A stretch of DNA of 64,000 bases. Origin: Streptomyces pactum. GTDB taxonomy: Bacteria; Actinomycetota; Actinomycetes; Streptomycetales; Streptomycetaceae. The notes below the pieces were generated by a model. It was given only the letters and a program-made list of their open reading frames with translations, searched no databases and was not told where the DNA came from. The DNA lies in NCBI RefSeq assembly GCF_016031615.1, contig NZ_JACYXC010000001.1:558001-622000 (forward strand), written 5' to 3'. Positions 1-9,235 of this stretch are shown piece by piece. Made by a program: the position numbers and the translations under genes. How positions within the stretch are numbered: the stretch's first letter is position 1; each line of letters opens with the position of its first letter.

Positions 1-729
1 GGCGATACCGGCTCGGCGGGCGGGCCGGCCGTCCCCCGCGGCGGGGTTCCGGGCCGGGTTCCGCGGGGCGCCGGGGTGGCTGCCGTGCACCGGGACGCGG
101 CGGCCGTCCGGCATCGTCTGGTACCGCCGCCCGGCGGTGCCCGGCGGCTCGGCCGGCATGCCGTTGACGTCCAGCCGCAGCCCCTCCTCGCCGACCGGCG
201 GGCCGGCCGGGAACGTCGGGGAGTCGGTGACCGGCACGCTGACCACCAGGTCCAGCGAGGGTTTGAGTTCGCCGCCCAGCGCGCTCCAGACGTCGGCGAA
301 GGACCGGTCCTCCGGCGGCGGGAGGGCGACGGTCAGCGGGACGGCGACCCCGATCTCGGCGAGCGAGCCGGTGAGGCGGTCCGGCGGCAGCGCCTCGTAC
401 CGCAGCATGCAGGAGAGCAGGGAGGAGAGCAGCCGGTGTTCGTCCTCCGGCCGCTTGGTCCACGCGGTGATCAGGTACGAGAGCTTGAAGTAGCGGGGCG
501 GGCGGCGTCGGGCCACCACGGTGCCGTTGTCGTCGTACTCGTTGTGCAGACCGCGCTCCCGGCGCCGCATGTCCTCCCTGATGTCGTACAGGTAGAGGTT
601 GACCGTGGGGGCGTTGACGGTGGCGGCCCAGTCCCTGGTGGGCGCGTCGAAGACCACCGCGATCTGGCTGCCGCCCAGGGCCTCCACCCGGAACAGGGTG
701 CGCAGCGCCTCATCGACCTCGTGGATCAC
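1..729 (-). CDS. DUF4255 (Pvc16 N-terminal type) eCIS protein, 3' end outside window
   Basis: Likely tail-cap or sheath-terminating component of an extracellular contractile injection system, by analogy with Afp16/Pvc16. The first ~180 residues match the DUF4255 pattern by eye: EVDEALRTLF near the N-terminus, then NAPTVNLYLYDIRED, then YFKLSYLITAW followed by HRLLSSLL. After about residue 190 the protein becomes rich in Pro, Gly and Arg, and it leaves the window with no stop codon. The GTG at 729-727 was chosen because a GCGGGGG run lies a few bases upstream and the family's conserved sequence starts at once. It follows the VWA/HYR gene on the same strand with a 114-base gap, so co-transcription is plausible. 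The family call is firm; the exact tail role is inferred from relatives. Confidence 0.75.
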   Translation of the reverse strand, partial: MIHEVDEALRTLFRVEALGGSQIAVVFDAPTRDWAATVNAPTVNLYLYDIREDMRRRERGLHNEYDDNGTVVARRRPPRYFKLSYLITAWTKRPEDEHRLLSSLLSCMLRYEALPPDRLTGSLAEIGVAVPLTVALPPPEDRSFADVWSALGGELKPSLDLVVSVPVTDSPTFPAGPPVGEEGLRLDVNGMPAEPPGTAGRRYQTMPDGRRVPVHGSHPGAPRNPARNPAAGDGRPARRAGIA

Positions 730-843
730 CGTGATGTCCCCCGCTCTCCGATTCTGACGGTGGCGGCCCGGTCACCGGTCGCGGCGGCCGGCGACCGGTG
801 ACCCGGGGCGCGCCCGGCACGTGCGGCCGCCGGGCCGGCCGGT

Positions 844-3399
844 TCAGCTGCGTCCGGCGAAGTCCGGTGGCGGCAAATGACGCTGAACCACCAGGAACGG
901 CTTGGTCAGCGGGTCCAGGCCGCCGGCGCGGGCGTGCAGGGTGCGCGGGCCGAGCCGGTCCTTGCGCAGCACCAGCACCTGGGCGTCGAAGGTCCCGTCC
1001 GGCCGGACCCGTACCGTGGAACGGGCCGCGGTGATGCCGGGGTTCCAGGTGAACGCGACGGTCGCCCCGGGCGGGAAGTCCTTGCCCCGCGCGAGCGCCA
1101 CCGAGCCGGGCGGCCCCACCTGCGGGGCCAGGGTCAGCTCCGGCTGCAGGACGCGGATCCGTACCGAGTCCGCGTTGTCCGCGCGATCCGGGTCGCGGGG
1201 TGCGGCGGTGACGGAAGCGGTGACCTCGCCCTCGGTGCGCCGGTGGTACGTGGCGCCCTGTTCCAGGACGATGCGCGCGCCCGGCTGGAGCGTGCAGGGG
1301 TTGTCCCGGGTGCACACCGTCAGGGGGGTGAGGGTGCGCGCGCCGGGGTCCTGGGACCGGGGCCAGCCGGTGGTGAGCACCAGGTCGGTGGCGGGCCTTG
1401 GCCCGGCGTTGGTCAGGGTGAAGCGGGCGGTGCTCTGCTTGCCGGTGTAGTTGCGGACCGGCGTCACCGTGACGTCCACCGCCACGTCCGCCTCGTTCCG
1501 CACCGGCGGTGCCGGGGGCTCGGGCTTCGGCGGTTCGGGCGTCGGCGGTTCGGGCTTGGGGGGTTCGGGGCTTGGGGGTTCCGGCTTGGGGGGCTTCGGT
1601 TTCGGCAGCACGGTGAAGGTGGCCGAGTCCCGGCCGGTGTTGCCGGCGCGGTCCGTCGCGGTACAGGTGACCTTGGTGATGCCGACCGGGAAGAGGGACC
1701 CGGACGTGTGGTCGCAGCTGACCGGCACCTGCCCGTCGATGGCGTCCTCGGCGCCCGCGACGAAGTCGATCCGCGCCCCGTCGTCGTCGACCGCCTCCAC
1801 GGTGCGGTCGTCCACGATCACGATGGGGGCTTCGACGTCGTTGACGGTGATGGTGACGCGCTGCTGGTACGGCGGGACGGGCTCGTCGTCGCCGGGCGGG
1901 TCACCGGGGCCGCCCGGTCCGCCGGTGCCGCCGAAGGTGCCGGGGCTGCCGGTACCGCCTGTGCCCTGCGTACCGCTGCCGGAGGTGCCCGAGCCGGCGT
2001 CCTGCCCGCCCGTACCGCTCGCCGCACCGCCCGTGGTGGTTCCGCCCACCGTCGTACCACCGACCGTGGCACCGCCCGTGGTCGTACCGCCCACCGTCGT
2101 ACCGCCGGCGGCGGTGGTGCCGCCGGGGCCCGCGGTGGTCCCGCCGGTGATCTGGCCGCCCGGCCTGCCGCCGGACGCGCCACCGGCGGTCCCGCCGTCG
2201 TGGCGGCCGGCGCCGGTGCCCGGGGCGGTGGGCGAGGCGGGGGTGTCGTACGCCCCGGTGTCCACCACTTCCGGCACCTGGCCGCCGGGGACCTTGCCGT
2301 CCACCAGGAACTGGATGTCGCAGCGGAGCTGGGCGCCCTGCGGGGCGTCGTCCGCCACCGTGATGGTCTCGGTGAAGGTCGCGGACTGCCCGCTGGTGAC
2401 GGTCCGGGTGGCCGGCTCCAGGGTGACGCTCAGCCAGGGGTGGCAGGCCAGCGTCCGGTAACTGACGGTGGCCGGGAGGTTGGTGAGTCCTTCGACGATG
2501 GTGTCGGCCACCTTGTCCGGGTCGATGCCCGAGAACAGCTTGCCGCCGGTGGCGTTGGTCACACGGGTGGCCTGGCCCGGTTCGTGCGTCGGCTCGCCGG
2601 GGTTCCCGTTGCCGTTGTCGCCGTTGCCGTCGAGCCCGTCGCCGATGGGGGTGGCGATGTCCACGGCGATCACCCGGGCGCCGACGTTGCGCAGCGCGTC
2701 GGTGGCCTCGGTCAGAGTGTGCCCGAGGCTGGGGTCGTGGCTGGAGGCGTCGCCGACCAGGACGACCACCGGGTTCGCCTCGTTGCGGAACTCCGTGCCG
2801 CCCTCGCCGTTGACCGCAACCTGCCACAGCGCGTTGATCCAGTCCTCCGCCGGTGAGAAGTTCCCCAGGTCGGCCTTGAGTTGCTCGACCCCGCGCTTCA
2901 CGGCGTCCATGTCGTCGGTCAGCCCCTGGAGCACGCGGTAGGCGTTCTCGCCGTCCACCGCGTCACCGTAGGCGGCGACGGCGAACCGGGCGTCCGGCTG
3001 CTCCGCGGTCACCGCGTCGGTGATGGCCCGCAGCCGGCTCTCGACGTTCTCGATGCTGTCGCTCATGCTGCCGGTGTCGTCCACCAGCAGCACCACGTCC
3101 GGGCGCGGCGGTACCACCGGGGTCCGCACGGTCTTGGTCACCGTGTGCGAGGCGCCGGGGTCGAGTGCCTGCGCCACCAGGGCCGGGCTGACCGCGGGTT
3201 CGGGGTCCGGCGGGCGTGCGGGGAGCGCGGCGCCGGGCACGACGCTGATGACCAGTACCAGGACGGCGGTCAGGCCGCCGATGCGGAACGCCCGCTGATG
3301 TGCCCCTGACCACCGGCGGAACGGTACGGCCCGCCGGCTCCGGGACCGCGCCGGGCCGCCTGCTCTCAAGCGCTCAACCCCCCGCACAGAACACCCCAT
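844..3399 (-). CDS. Large exported VWA / HYR / DUF11-like surface protein of the eCIS neighbourhood
   Basis: About 851 residues. A basic N-terminus precedes one hydrophobic segment (about residues 41-58: signal peptide or anchor). A von Willebrand A domain follows (about 101-290) with the metal-site motif DDTGSM. Next come a long Gly/Thr linker made of GGTT-type repeats, an HYR-like Ig domain (about 520-600, ending ATDRAGNTGRDSATFTV), a Lys-Pro-Glu-Pro-Pro repeat linker, a DUF11-like domain and a final Ig-like domain. This architecture suits an extracellular or wall-spanning binding protein. It lies between the LuxR regulator and DUF4255 gene, all on one strand, so a link to the injection system is plausible but unproven. 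ATG 3399 was chosen; GTG 3387 or a nearby TTG behind GGGGGG would remove only a few residues. Confidence 0.72.
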   Translation of the reverse strand: MGCSVRGVERLRAGGPARSRSRRAVPFRRWSGAHQRAFRIGGLTAVLVLVISVVPGAALPARPPDPEPAVSPALVAQALDPGASHTVTKTVRTPVVPPRPDVVLLVDDTGSMSDSIENVESRLRAITDAVTAEQPDARFAVAAYGDAVDGENAYRVLQGLTDDMDAVKRGVEQLKADLGNFSPAEDWINALWQVAVNGEGGTEFRNEANPVVVLVGDASSHDPSLGHTLTEATDALRNVGARVIAVDIATPIGDGLDGNGDNGNGNPGEPTHEPGQATRVTNATGGKLFSGIDPDKVADTIVEGLTNLPATVSYRTLACHPWLSVTLEPATRTVTSGQSATFTETITVADDAPQGAQLRCDIQFLVDGKVPGGQVPEVVDTGAYDTPASPTAPGTGAGRHDGGTAGGASGGRPGGQITGGTTAGPGGTTAAGGTTVGGTTTGGATVGGTTVGGTTTGGAASGTGGQDAGSGTSGSGTQGTGGTGSPGTFGGTGGPGGPGDPPGDDEPVPPYQQRVTITVNDVEAPIVIVDDRTVEAVDDDGARIDFVAGAEDAIDGQVPVSCDHTSGSLFPVGITKVTCTATDRAGNTGRDSATFTVLPKPKPPKPEPPSPEPPKPEPPTPEPPKPEPPAPPVRNEADVAVDVTVTPVRNYTGKQSTARFTLTNAGPRPATDLVLTTGWPRSQDPGARTLTPLTVCTRDNPCTLQPGARIVLEQGATYHRRTEGEVTASVTAAPRDPDRADNADSVRIRVLQPELTLAPQVGPPGSVALARGKDFPPGATVAFTWNPGITAARSTVRVRPDGTFDAQVLVLRKDRLGPRTLHARAGGLDPLTKPFLVVQRHLPPPDFAGRS

Positions 3400-3606
3400 T
3401 CGACATCGGTGCGCACCGGCCCCACCCTGCCCGGACGGCGGTCCCCGGGCATCAGCGGCGCAGCCAACCCTTCGGGTAGCGCGCCGTGTCCGTTGGGGCA
3501 CCGGAGTCCGCGGAGCCGCCGTCCGCGGCCGGACGCGGCCGGACGCGGGCACGGTGCCGTTGCGTTCCCGGTGCGCGGAGGCCGGGCACACGCGCCCGGC
3601 GGACCC

Positions 3607-3755
3607 GGCGCGCAGCAGCCGGTGACGGACCCGGTAACCCCGGCGCGCGGCAACCCGGTGATGGACCCCACGGGCCCGGTGGACCCGGCGTGCGACAGCC
3701 GGTGATGGGCCCGATGGCCCGGCGCACGGCAGCCGGTGATGGACCCGGTGGACCC
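3607..3755. repeat. Four degenerate tandem repeats of 34-45 bp
   Basis: Within the 469-base gap between the VWA gene and the LuxR gene, four imperfect units begin at 3607, 3642, 3687 and 3721. Each starts GGCG followed by a CG-rich stretch, then (A/C)CCGGTGATGG and one or two CCCGGTGGACCC-like blocks. Unit 2 is longer than the others because it has an extra block. The rest of the gap (3400-3606, 3756-3868) is GC-only low-complexity sequence with no gene seen. The array probably arose by replication slippage. Confidence 0.7.
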
Positions 3756-3868
3756 GTGCGCGGGCGGTGCGCGGCGCACCGCCGCCGCCCCGGGCCGTGG
3801 CGACGGGCCGGCAACCGGGGGCCGCCGACCGGGGCGGTGTCACCGGGCGGGCACGGTGACCGGTGGGG

Positions 3869-4507
3869 TCAGATGAGCCCCTGGCGCAGCGCGAAGGCCA
3901 CCGCGTGGGAGCGGTTGCGCAGGTTGAGCCGGGTCATCACCGCGTGCAGGACGTTCTTGATGGTCCGTTCGGAGTAGGCGAGCTTCAGCGCGATGTCGGC
4001 GGTGTCGTAGCCCTCGGCGACCAGCCGCAGCACCTCGATCTCCCGGGCTGCGAGCCCGGAGAAGTTGAGGCCGCGCGGGCCCAGCACCTCGCCCTGTAAC
4101 TTGCCGACCTGCTCCAGCAGGCTGCCCAGCAGGTCGGCCGGCACATGCCCCTCACCCTTGGCGACCGCGCCGATCACCTGGACCAGCCGCTCCGGGGTGG
4201 CCTCCGAGCGCCGGACGATGCCGACGAAGCCGCACTCCGCCGCGCTGACCAGCTGCTGCTCGTCGATGTGCGTGGTGACCAGTACGCCGCGCGCCGGACA
4301 GCTGCGCCGTACCTGGCGCAGCAGGCCGAGTACGTGGTCGTCGACCGCGTCCACCACCACGACCACCACCTGGGGCGGCTCGGGCCCCTCCCGGTCCACC
4401 AGCCGTACCTCCGGCCGGGTGCGCAGATGGCTGGCGACCCCCGCCTGTGAAATGGGGTCCTGCGCTCTGAGGTCCACCATGATGCGATTCGGGATCGTCT
4501 GATTCAT
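3869..4507 (-). CDS. LuxR/NarL-type response regulator-like protein
   Basis: 212 residues. The C-terminal third (about 148-206) is a LuxR helix-turn-helix: LAAREIEVLRLVAEGYDTAD, then ERTIKNVLHAVMTRLNLRNR. The N-terminal part resembles a receiver domain (VVVVVDAVDDHVL and GVLVTTHIDEQQLVSAAE), but the phosphoacceptor pocket is atypical, so phosphorylation is uncertain. ATG 4507 is preceded by GGGGAGGGGAG, a good ribosome site. No kinase gene is adjacent. It is divergent from the NEW3-like membrane gene at 4721 and upstream of the VWA and DUF4255 genes on its own strand. A regulator of the eCIS locus is the natural hypothesis. Confidence 0.85.
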   Translation of the reverse strand: MNQTIPNRIMVDLRAQDPISQAGVASHLRTRPEVRLVDREGPEPPQVVVVVVDAVDDHVLGLLRQVRRSCPARGVLVTTHIDEQQLVSAAECGFVGIVRRSEATPERLVQVIGAVAKGEGHVPADLLGSLLEQVGKLQGEVLGPRGLNFSGLAAREIEVLRLVAEGYDTADIALKLAYSERTIKNVLHAVMTRLNLRNRSHAVAFALRQGLI

Positions 4508-4720
4508 GTCGCTCTCCCCTCCCCCTGCAGCAGCGACGAACGGGATGCGCCGGCGAGGTGGCGCCGGGCCGCACCCCCCCTGTCGCCGGCCCCGTGTAAC
4601 GCCTCAACGTATCCACATACCCGTGCAGCTGACGATGACTCAGAGAGAATGGGACTCTGCCCGAAAGTGTTCCTGCCCGGCCGCTGCCCGGGCGGGCACG
4701 GCGACCGTACGGTGCGCGCC

Positions 4721-6129
4721 ATGAGTGTTTCGGCGAGCCTGGATGAGTCTTCCGTCACCGTTGAGCCGGGTGGCGCGGCGGAGCTTCCCGTGCAGGTGCT
4801 CAATTCGGGCAGCACCGTCGAGGAGTTCCGGTTCGAGGTGGTGGGTCCGTGCGCCGCATGGACCACCGTAGAGCCGGAGAGTCTGTCGCTCTACCCCGGG
4901 GCGTCGGGCACGGCCACGCTCCGGCTGCGGCCACCGCGCGCCCCCGAGGTGGCGCCCGGTGAGACCCCGCTGGGGCTGCGGGTGATCCCGGTCAGTGACC
5001 CCGAGGGCACGGTCGTGCCCGAGCGTACGATCGATGTCCTGCCGTTCACCGAGATCACCGCCGAGCTGGTGCCCCGGTCGACGCACAGCCCCTGGCGCGG
5101 CCGGCACAAGGTGGCGGTGGACAGCCGGGGGAACACCCCGGTCACCGTGGTGCTCGCCACCCAGGGGATCTCCGAGCGGACCCGGCTGGTCATCGAGCCC
5201 GTCGAGCTGACCATCCCGCCCGGCCAGGCGAAGTTCGCCGATGTGGAGGTGCGGCCGGCCCACTGGCTGTGGCGCGGGACGCCGGTCCAGCACCCGTTCC
5301 AGGTGGTGGTGGCGCCCCGGCCGGAGCCGGACCAGGCCCCGTACGCGCCGGTGGTGGTGGACGGGTCGTACGAGCAGAAGGCGATCCTGCCGGCCTGGCT
5401 GCCCCGGGCCCTGATCGCGGCGGTGCTGCTGATCGGGATGCTGGTCGGTCTCTGGTACGCGCTGCTGCGGCCCACCGTCCGGTCCGCCGCGCGGGAGGCG
5501 ATCACCCCCGAGGCGGTGGAGTCGGCTCAAACGAGGACGACAAGGACGGCGGCGCGACCGAGGGCGGGGGCGGGCGGCAGGAGGCGGCGGCAGCGGCCAG
5601 CGGCCCGGCGAGACCTCGGCGGCGCCGGCGAGCCGTGGTGAGGGCGGGCGGGAGGCCACCGGCGGCGGCTCGGGCGGCGGTACCGGCAGCGGCGGCGGGC
5701 AGGCAACGGGCGCCGAAGGCCGCCGGCGGCGGGCAACAGGGCGGCGCGGACGGTCCCGGCGCGCTGACCAACGCCCGTAAGCAGGTGCGGGACTCGGTGG
5801 GCGGCGGCGCGACGACCGAGACGGTGCTGAAGGTCGCCGAGGGCAAGGTGTTCGAGCTGACCGACATCGTGGTGCAGAACCCGCAGGGTGACGCGGGCAG
5901 CCTCACCGTCTCCAGCCAGGACGGCCAGCTGCTCAACCTGGCGCTGGAGAACTTCCGGGACTCCGACTACCACTTCGTGACGCCCATCCAGGTGCCCGCC
6001 GGGGGCGAGATCACGCTGTCGGTGAGCTGCCGGGAGGTCGGCAGGCCGGTGAAGGCCCCGGCTCCCTCGCAGTGCACCGAATCCCTCTTCGTCGCGGGCT
6101 CGATGCGCACCGTGGCGGAGCCCGAGTAA
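4721..6129 (+). CDS. Membrane-anchored NEW3-like protein with frameshifts in its linker
   Basis: Read from ATG 4721, the first ~265 residues form beta-rich immunoglobulin-like segments (pattern SVTVEPGGAAELPVQVLNSG, typical of NEW3/hydrolytic-protein families) and then one transmembrane helix (about residues 225-248, ALIAAVLLIGMLVGLWYALL). After about 5525 this frame becomes nonsense and stops at 5641. A convincing continuation in another frame runs to the stop at 6129: a Gly/Ala/Asp linker, then TNARKQVRDSVGGGATTETV and a C-terminal beta domain with two Cys. Between 5525 and 5760 the plausible linker reading changes frame three times. The best model is one protein of ~470 residues, inside-out anchored, with indels in the linker that are either real or sequencing errors. 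It is divergent from the LuxR gene and convergent with the DUF4157 gene. Confidence 0.6.
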
Positions 6130-6132
6130 CGC

Positions 6133-6208
6133 GGGCACGCCCGGCCGGCGGCCGGGCGTGCCCAGGGGCCCGGTGGTGACGGATGTCCGTCACCACCGGG
6201 CCCCTGGG
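6133..6208. terminator. Two overlapping perfect hairpins between convergent genes
   Basis: Hairpin one has 13-bp arms at 6133-6145 and 6151-6163 with a 5-base loop. Hairpin two has 23-bp perfect arms at 6161-6183 and 6186-6208. They share CCC at 6161-6163, so their full stems compete. The first starts 3 bases after the NEW3-like stop codon. The position fits a bidirectional, U-less actinobacterial terminator. The rest of the gap to 6463 is GC-rich and shows no gene. Confidence 0.8.
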
Positions 6209-6463
6209 GTGTTCGGGGTACCGCCGGAACCGGCCGACGGGGCGCCGGCCGTGGGGCAGCGGCCTCGGGGCGGCGGCCTTGGGGCGTCAAGGCCGGCGCG
6301 GTGCCGGCCGTGGGCCACCGGCCCGCCGCGGTGCCGGTCGTCGCGGTGCCGGTCCGTCGCGGTGCCGGTCGGCGAGGCCCGGCGCGGTCCCACCGCGGCG
6401 GCACACGGCGGTGGGGGCCGCTCGCGGCGAGGGCCCCGCGGTGAGGCCCTTCCGGCACCGGTC

Positions 6464-7291
6464 TCACGAGGGTGGCGGCGCCTCTTCCTCCTCCTCCGGT
6501 GCGGCCTGCTCGGCGGCCCGCTGCACGAACAAGGCCCTGGACGTCGGCGGGTTGCTCCGTCCTCGCCCTCCGGCTCCTGCCGCTGCAGGGGCCGCGCCGC
6601 CGGGGCGGCGCCGGGGCGGGGCGGGCGCGGAGTCCGGCGCGGGGCCGGCCACTGCCCGCTCGGCGTTGGCGGCGGCCTCCTGCTCGAACCGGTCCGACGG
6701 GTCGCTGACCCGGATGCCGCCGGGCGCCTCGGTGCCGTCCACCGGGCCGCTGCGCTGCTGGATGACATGGGTGAGTTCGTGCGCCAGCGTGGTGCGCCCC
6801 TCGTGCGAGCCCGGGTCGTAGGCGTCGCGCTGGAAGACCACGTTGCTGCCGACGGTGTAGGCGCGGGCGCCGACCTCCCGGGCCGACTCGTGGGCGGCCG
6901 AACCGGTGTGCACCCGTACGTCGGAGAAGTCGGCGCCGAGCCGGGACTCCATGTCGGTGCGGGTGTCCGGGTCCAGCGACCGGCCGCCGGAGGCGATCAC
7001 GTCGTGCACCGAGGAGCGCGGCGCGGTCTGCTCCTCCTCGCCGGGCTCGCGCTGCACTGTTTCGCGCCGGAGCAGCGAGCCGACGGCGCTGTTGCCGACG
7101 GCCCGCTGCAAGGTGCCCAGGCCGGAGCGGCCGATCACATCGGTGCGTCCGCCGGCCGCGGCCTTGAACAGGTGCGGCAGTTCGGCCGCGCCGGGTGCCT
7201 CGGTCTCCCGGGACGGGGCCGGCTCCTCCGTGTGCTCGTGCCGGTGGTCGGGGTGGTGGTCGGATTCGTTGCCGTGTTCGTGTCCGTGCAT
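6464..7291 (-). CDS. DUF4157 / eCIS_core domain protein with HExxH motif
   Basis: 275 residues. A His-rich N-terminus (residues 2-19) precedes the GTLQRAVGNSAVGSLL motif common in eCIS-associated proteins. A DUF4157 domain (about 95-180) follows, with FSDVRVHTGSAAHESAREVG, then AYTVGSNVVF and the zinc-type motif HELTHVIQQRSG (H171, E172, H175). The tail is Pro/Ala/Arg rich and ends in an acidic run. DUF4157 domains mark eCIS loci and are proposed to be cargo, cargo-loading or protease modules. Start ATG 7291 is followed directly by the His-rich stretch, and no better start is seen. It is convergent with the NEW3-like gene. The family is clear; the specific role is unknown. Confidence 0.85.
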   Translation of the reverse strand: MHGHEHGNESDHHPDHRHEHTEEPAPSRETEAPGAAELPHLFKAAAGGRTDVIGRSGLGTLQRAVGNSAVGSLLRRETVQREPGEEEQTAPRSSVHDVIASGGRSLDPDTRTDMESRLGADFSDVRVHTGSAAHESAREVGARAYTVGSNVVFQRDAYDPGSHEGRTTLAHELTHVIQQRSGPVDGTEAPGGIRVSDPSDRFEQEAAANAERAVAGPAPDSAPAPPRRRPGGAAPAAAGAGGRGRSNPPTSRALFVQRAAEQAAPEEEEEAPPPS

Positions 7292-7789
7292 CTCCGCTCC
7301 CTCGGGCCGCGGTCGGGGACCCGGCCGGGCCCCGGGCCGGCCACGGCCGGTGCGTGCTCCGATTTTCGGGTTCGTCCAGGCTCGCGGGCGGGCGCGGCCC
7401 CCGTCCAGTCCGTGCTTCGCCGGGCGCGGGCAGCGCCTGCTGCCCCTTCGGGCAGCACCGGCGCGCGGACCGGGCCACCGGGCGGTGGCGGCCGAGGCAA
7501 AGTGTACCGGCGGGCGGACCGGCAGGGCAGGAGGCTGGATCGGACCAGCGGGGCGGGCCGGACGGGCGGCGGTCGTTCGCCGGACGGACGGACAGGCGGG
7601 CGGCGGATCGGTCGCCGGGAGAGGCCGCGGCAGCCGACAGCAGGTCGGGCCGGCTGACGGCGGGAGAGGTCTCCGGATGCCGGCGGCGGCGGACGGCAGG
7701 CCGGGCCGGACGGGCGGGCGACGGGCCGGATCAACGGGCGGCGGTCGGCGGATCAGGTCGGAGACGAGCCTGGGCCGGCGGGCGGCGGG
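7292..7789. other. 498-bp gap with no recognised gene
   Basis: GC-rich spacer between two minus-strand genes. It must hold the promoter of the DUF4157 gene near 7292-7400, but no hexamers are convincing. From about 7540 to 7770 the plus strand is dominated by GGCGG/GGACGG simple motifs. Reading frames crossing it have no coherent protein pattern. Confidence 0.5.
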
Positions 7790-9235
7790 TCAGGCGGGCC
7801 GCTCGGTGCGGTCCTCGCCCCAGAGCGTGTGGAAGGTGCCCGGCCGGTCGGTGCGCCGGTAGGTGTGGGCGCCGAAGTAGTCCCGCTGGGCCTGGATCAG
7901 GGCGGCCGGCAGCCGTTCGGCGCGCAGCGCGTCGTAGTACGCGAGGGCGGCGGCGGAGCCGGGGGCGGGAACGCCCAGTTCGGCGGCGGTGCCCACCACG
8001 TGCCGCCAGTCCCGCTGGGCGTCGGCCAGGGCGGTGCGGAAGCCCTCGTCGGCCAGCAGGGTCGCCGGGCGGCCGGCGCGGTCGGCGCCTCCGTACGCCT
8101 TGCGGATGTCGTCCAGGAAGCGGGCCCGGATGATGCAGCCGCCGCGCCAGATGGTGGCGACGGCCGCCGGGTCGATGTCCCAGCCGTACGCGTCGCTGCC
8201 CGCCCGGATCTGGTCCCAGCCCTGGGCGTAGGCGACGATCTTCGAGGCGTACAGCGCCTGTTCCACCTGGTCGGCGAAGCGGTGGGCGTCGTCGGGGTGG
8301 AGTTCGGGGCGGACCGGGCCGGGCAGGTCGCGGGACGCCTCGCGCAGTGTGGTGTGGCCCGAGAGCGAGCGGGCGAACACCGCCTCGGCGATACCGGAGA
8401 CCGGGACGCCCAGGTCGAGGGCGGACTGGACGGTCCAGCGTCCGGTGCCCTTCTGCTCGGCGCGGTCGGCCACCACGTCCACGAAGGGGCGGCCGGTGGC
8501 GGCGTCGGTGTGCCGCAGCACCTCGGCGGTGATCTCGATCAGATAGGAGTCCAGCCGGCCCCGGTTCCACGCGGCGAACGTCTCGGCCACCCGTTCCGGC
8601 GGGTATCCGGCGACCTTCCGCAGCAGGTCGTACGCCTCGGCGATGAGCTGCATGTCGGCGTACTCGATGCCGTTGTGCACCATCTTCACGAAGTGCCCGG
8701 CGCCGTCCGGTCCGATGTGGGTGCAGCACGGCTCGCCGTCCACCCGCGCGGCGATGGACTCCAGCAGCGGCCCCAGTTCGCGGTACGACTCGGCGGAGCC
8801 GCCGGGCATGATGCTGGGCCCGTGCAGGGCGCCCTCCTCGCCGCCGGAGATCCCGCAGCCGACGAAGTGCAGCCCGCGTTCGCGCAGCGCCGCCTCCCGC
8901 CGCCGGGTGTCGTGAAAGTGGGCGTTGCCGCCGTCCACGAGGAGGTCGCCCGGGTCCAGCAGGGGCGCGAAGGCGTCGATGACGGCGTCCGTCGGCGGCC
9001 CCGCCGTGACCATGATCATGATCTTGCGCGGGCGGCGCAGCGCGGCGACGAACTCCTCGGGCCGCTCGGCGGGGACGAAGGCGCCGTCCCGGCCGTACTC
9101 CTCGATCAGCCGCCGGGTGCGCTCGGCGGTGCGGTTGTGCAGGGCGACGGTGTGTCCGTGCCGTGCGAGGTTGCGGGCGAGGTTGCGGCCCATCACCGCC
9201 AGCCCGGTGACACCGATGTCCGCCCGCCCGCCCAT
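7790..9235 (-). CDS. gnd: 6-phosphogluconate dehydrogenase, decarboxylating
   Basis: 481 residues, the normal length for the long-type enzyme. It oxidises and decarboxylates 6-phosphogluconate to ribulose 5-phosphate and makes NADPH in the cytosolic pentose phosphate pathway. Visible features: N-terminal Rossmann fold (IGVTGLAVMGRNLARNLARHG), DGGNAHFHDT, the signature GISGGEEGALHGPSIMPGG, the catalytic lysine segment KMVHNGIEYADMQLIAEAYD, and the C-terminal segment ending RRTDRPGTFH. ATG 9235 has AGGAG nine bases upstream; a GTG two codons earlier is too close to that site. It appears monocistronic. Confidence 0.97.
   Translation of the reverse strand: MGGRADIGVTGLAVMGRNLARNLARHGHTVALHNRTAERTRRLIEEYGRDGAFVPAERPEEFVAALRRPRKIMIMVTAGPPTDAVIDAFAPLLDPGDLLVDGGNAHFHDTRRREAALRERGLHFVGCGISGGEEGALHGPSIMPGGSAESYRELGPLLESIAARVDGEPCCTHIGPDGAGHFVKMVHNGIEYADMQLIAEAYDLLRKVAGYPPERVAETFAAWNRGRLDSYLIEITAEVLRHTDAATGRPFVDVVADRAEQKGTGRWTVQSALDLGVPVSGIAEAVFARSLSGHTTLREASRDLPGPVRPELHPDDAHRFADQVEQALYASKIVAYAQGWDQIRAGSDAYGWDIDPAAVATIWRGGCIIRARFLDDIRKAYGGADRAGRPATLLADEGFRTALADAQRDWRHVVGTAAELGVPAPGSAAALAYYDALRAERLPAALIQAQRDYFGAHTYRRTDRPGTFHTLWGEDRTERPA

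Noticed and set aside
3607..3755. Possible CRISPR array
   Set aside because: Units are direct, unequal in length, without distinct spacers, and no cas genes are present.
844..3843. Longer 999-residue reading of the VWA protein
   Set aside because: The extra ~148 N-terminal residues are Arg/Pro/Gly-only and cover the tandem repeat; the hydrophobic segment and family sequence begin with the later start.
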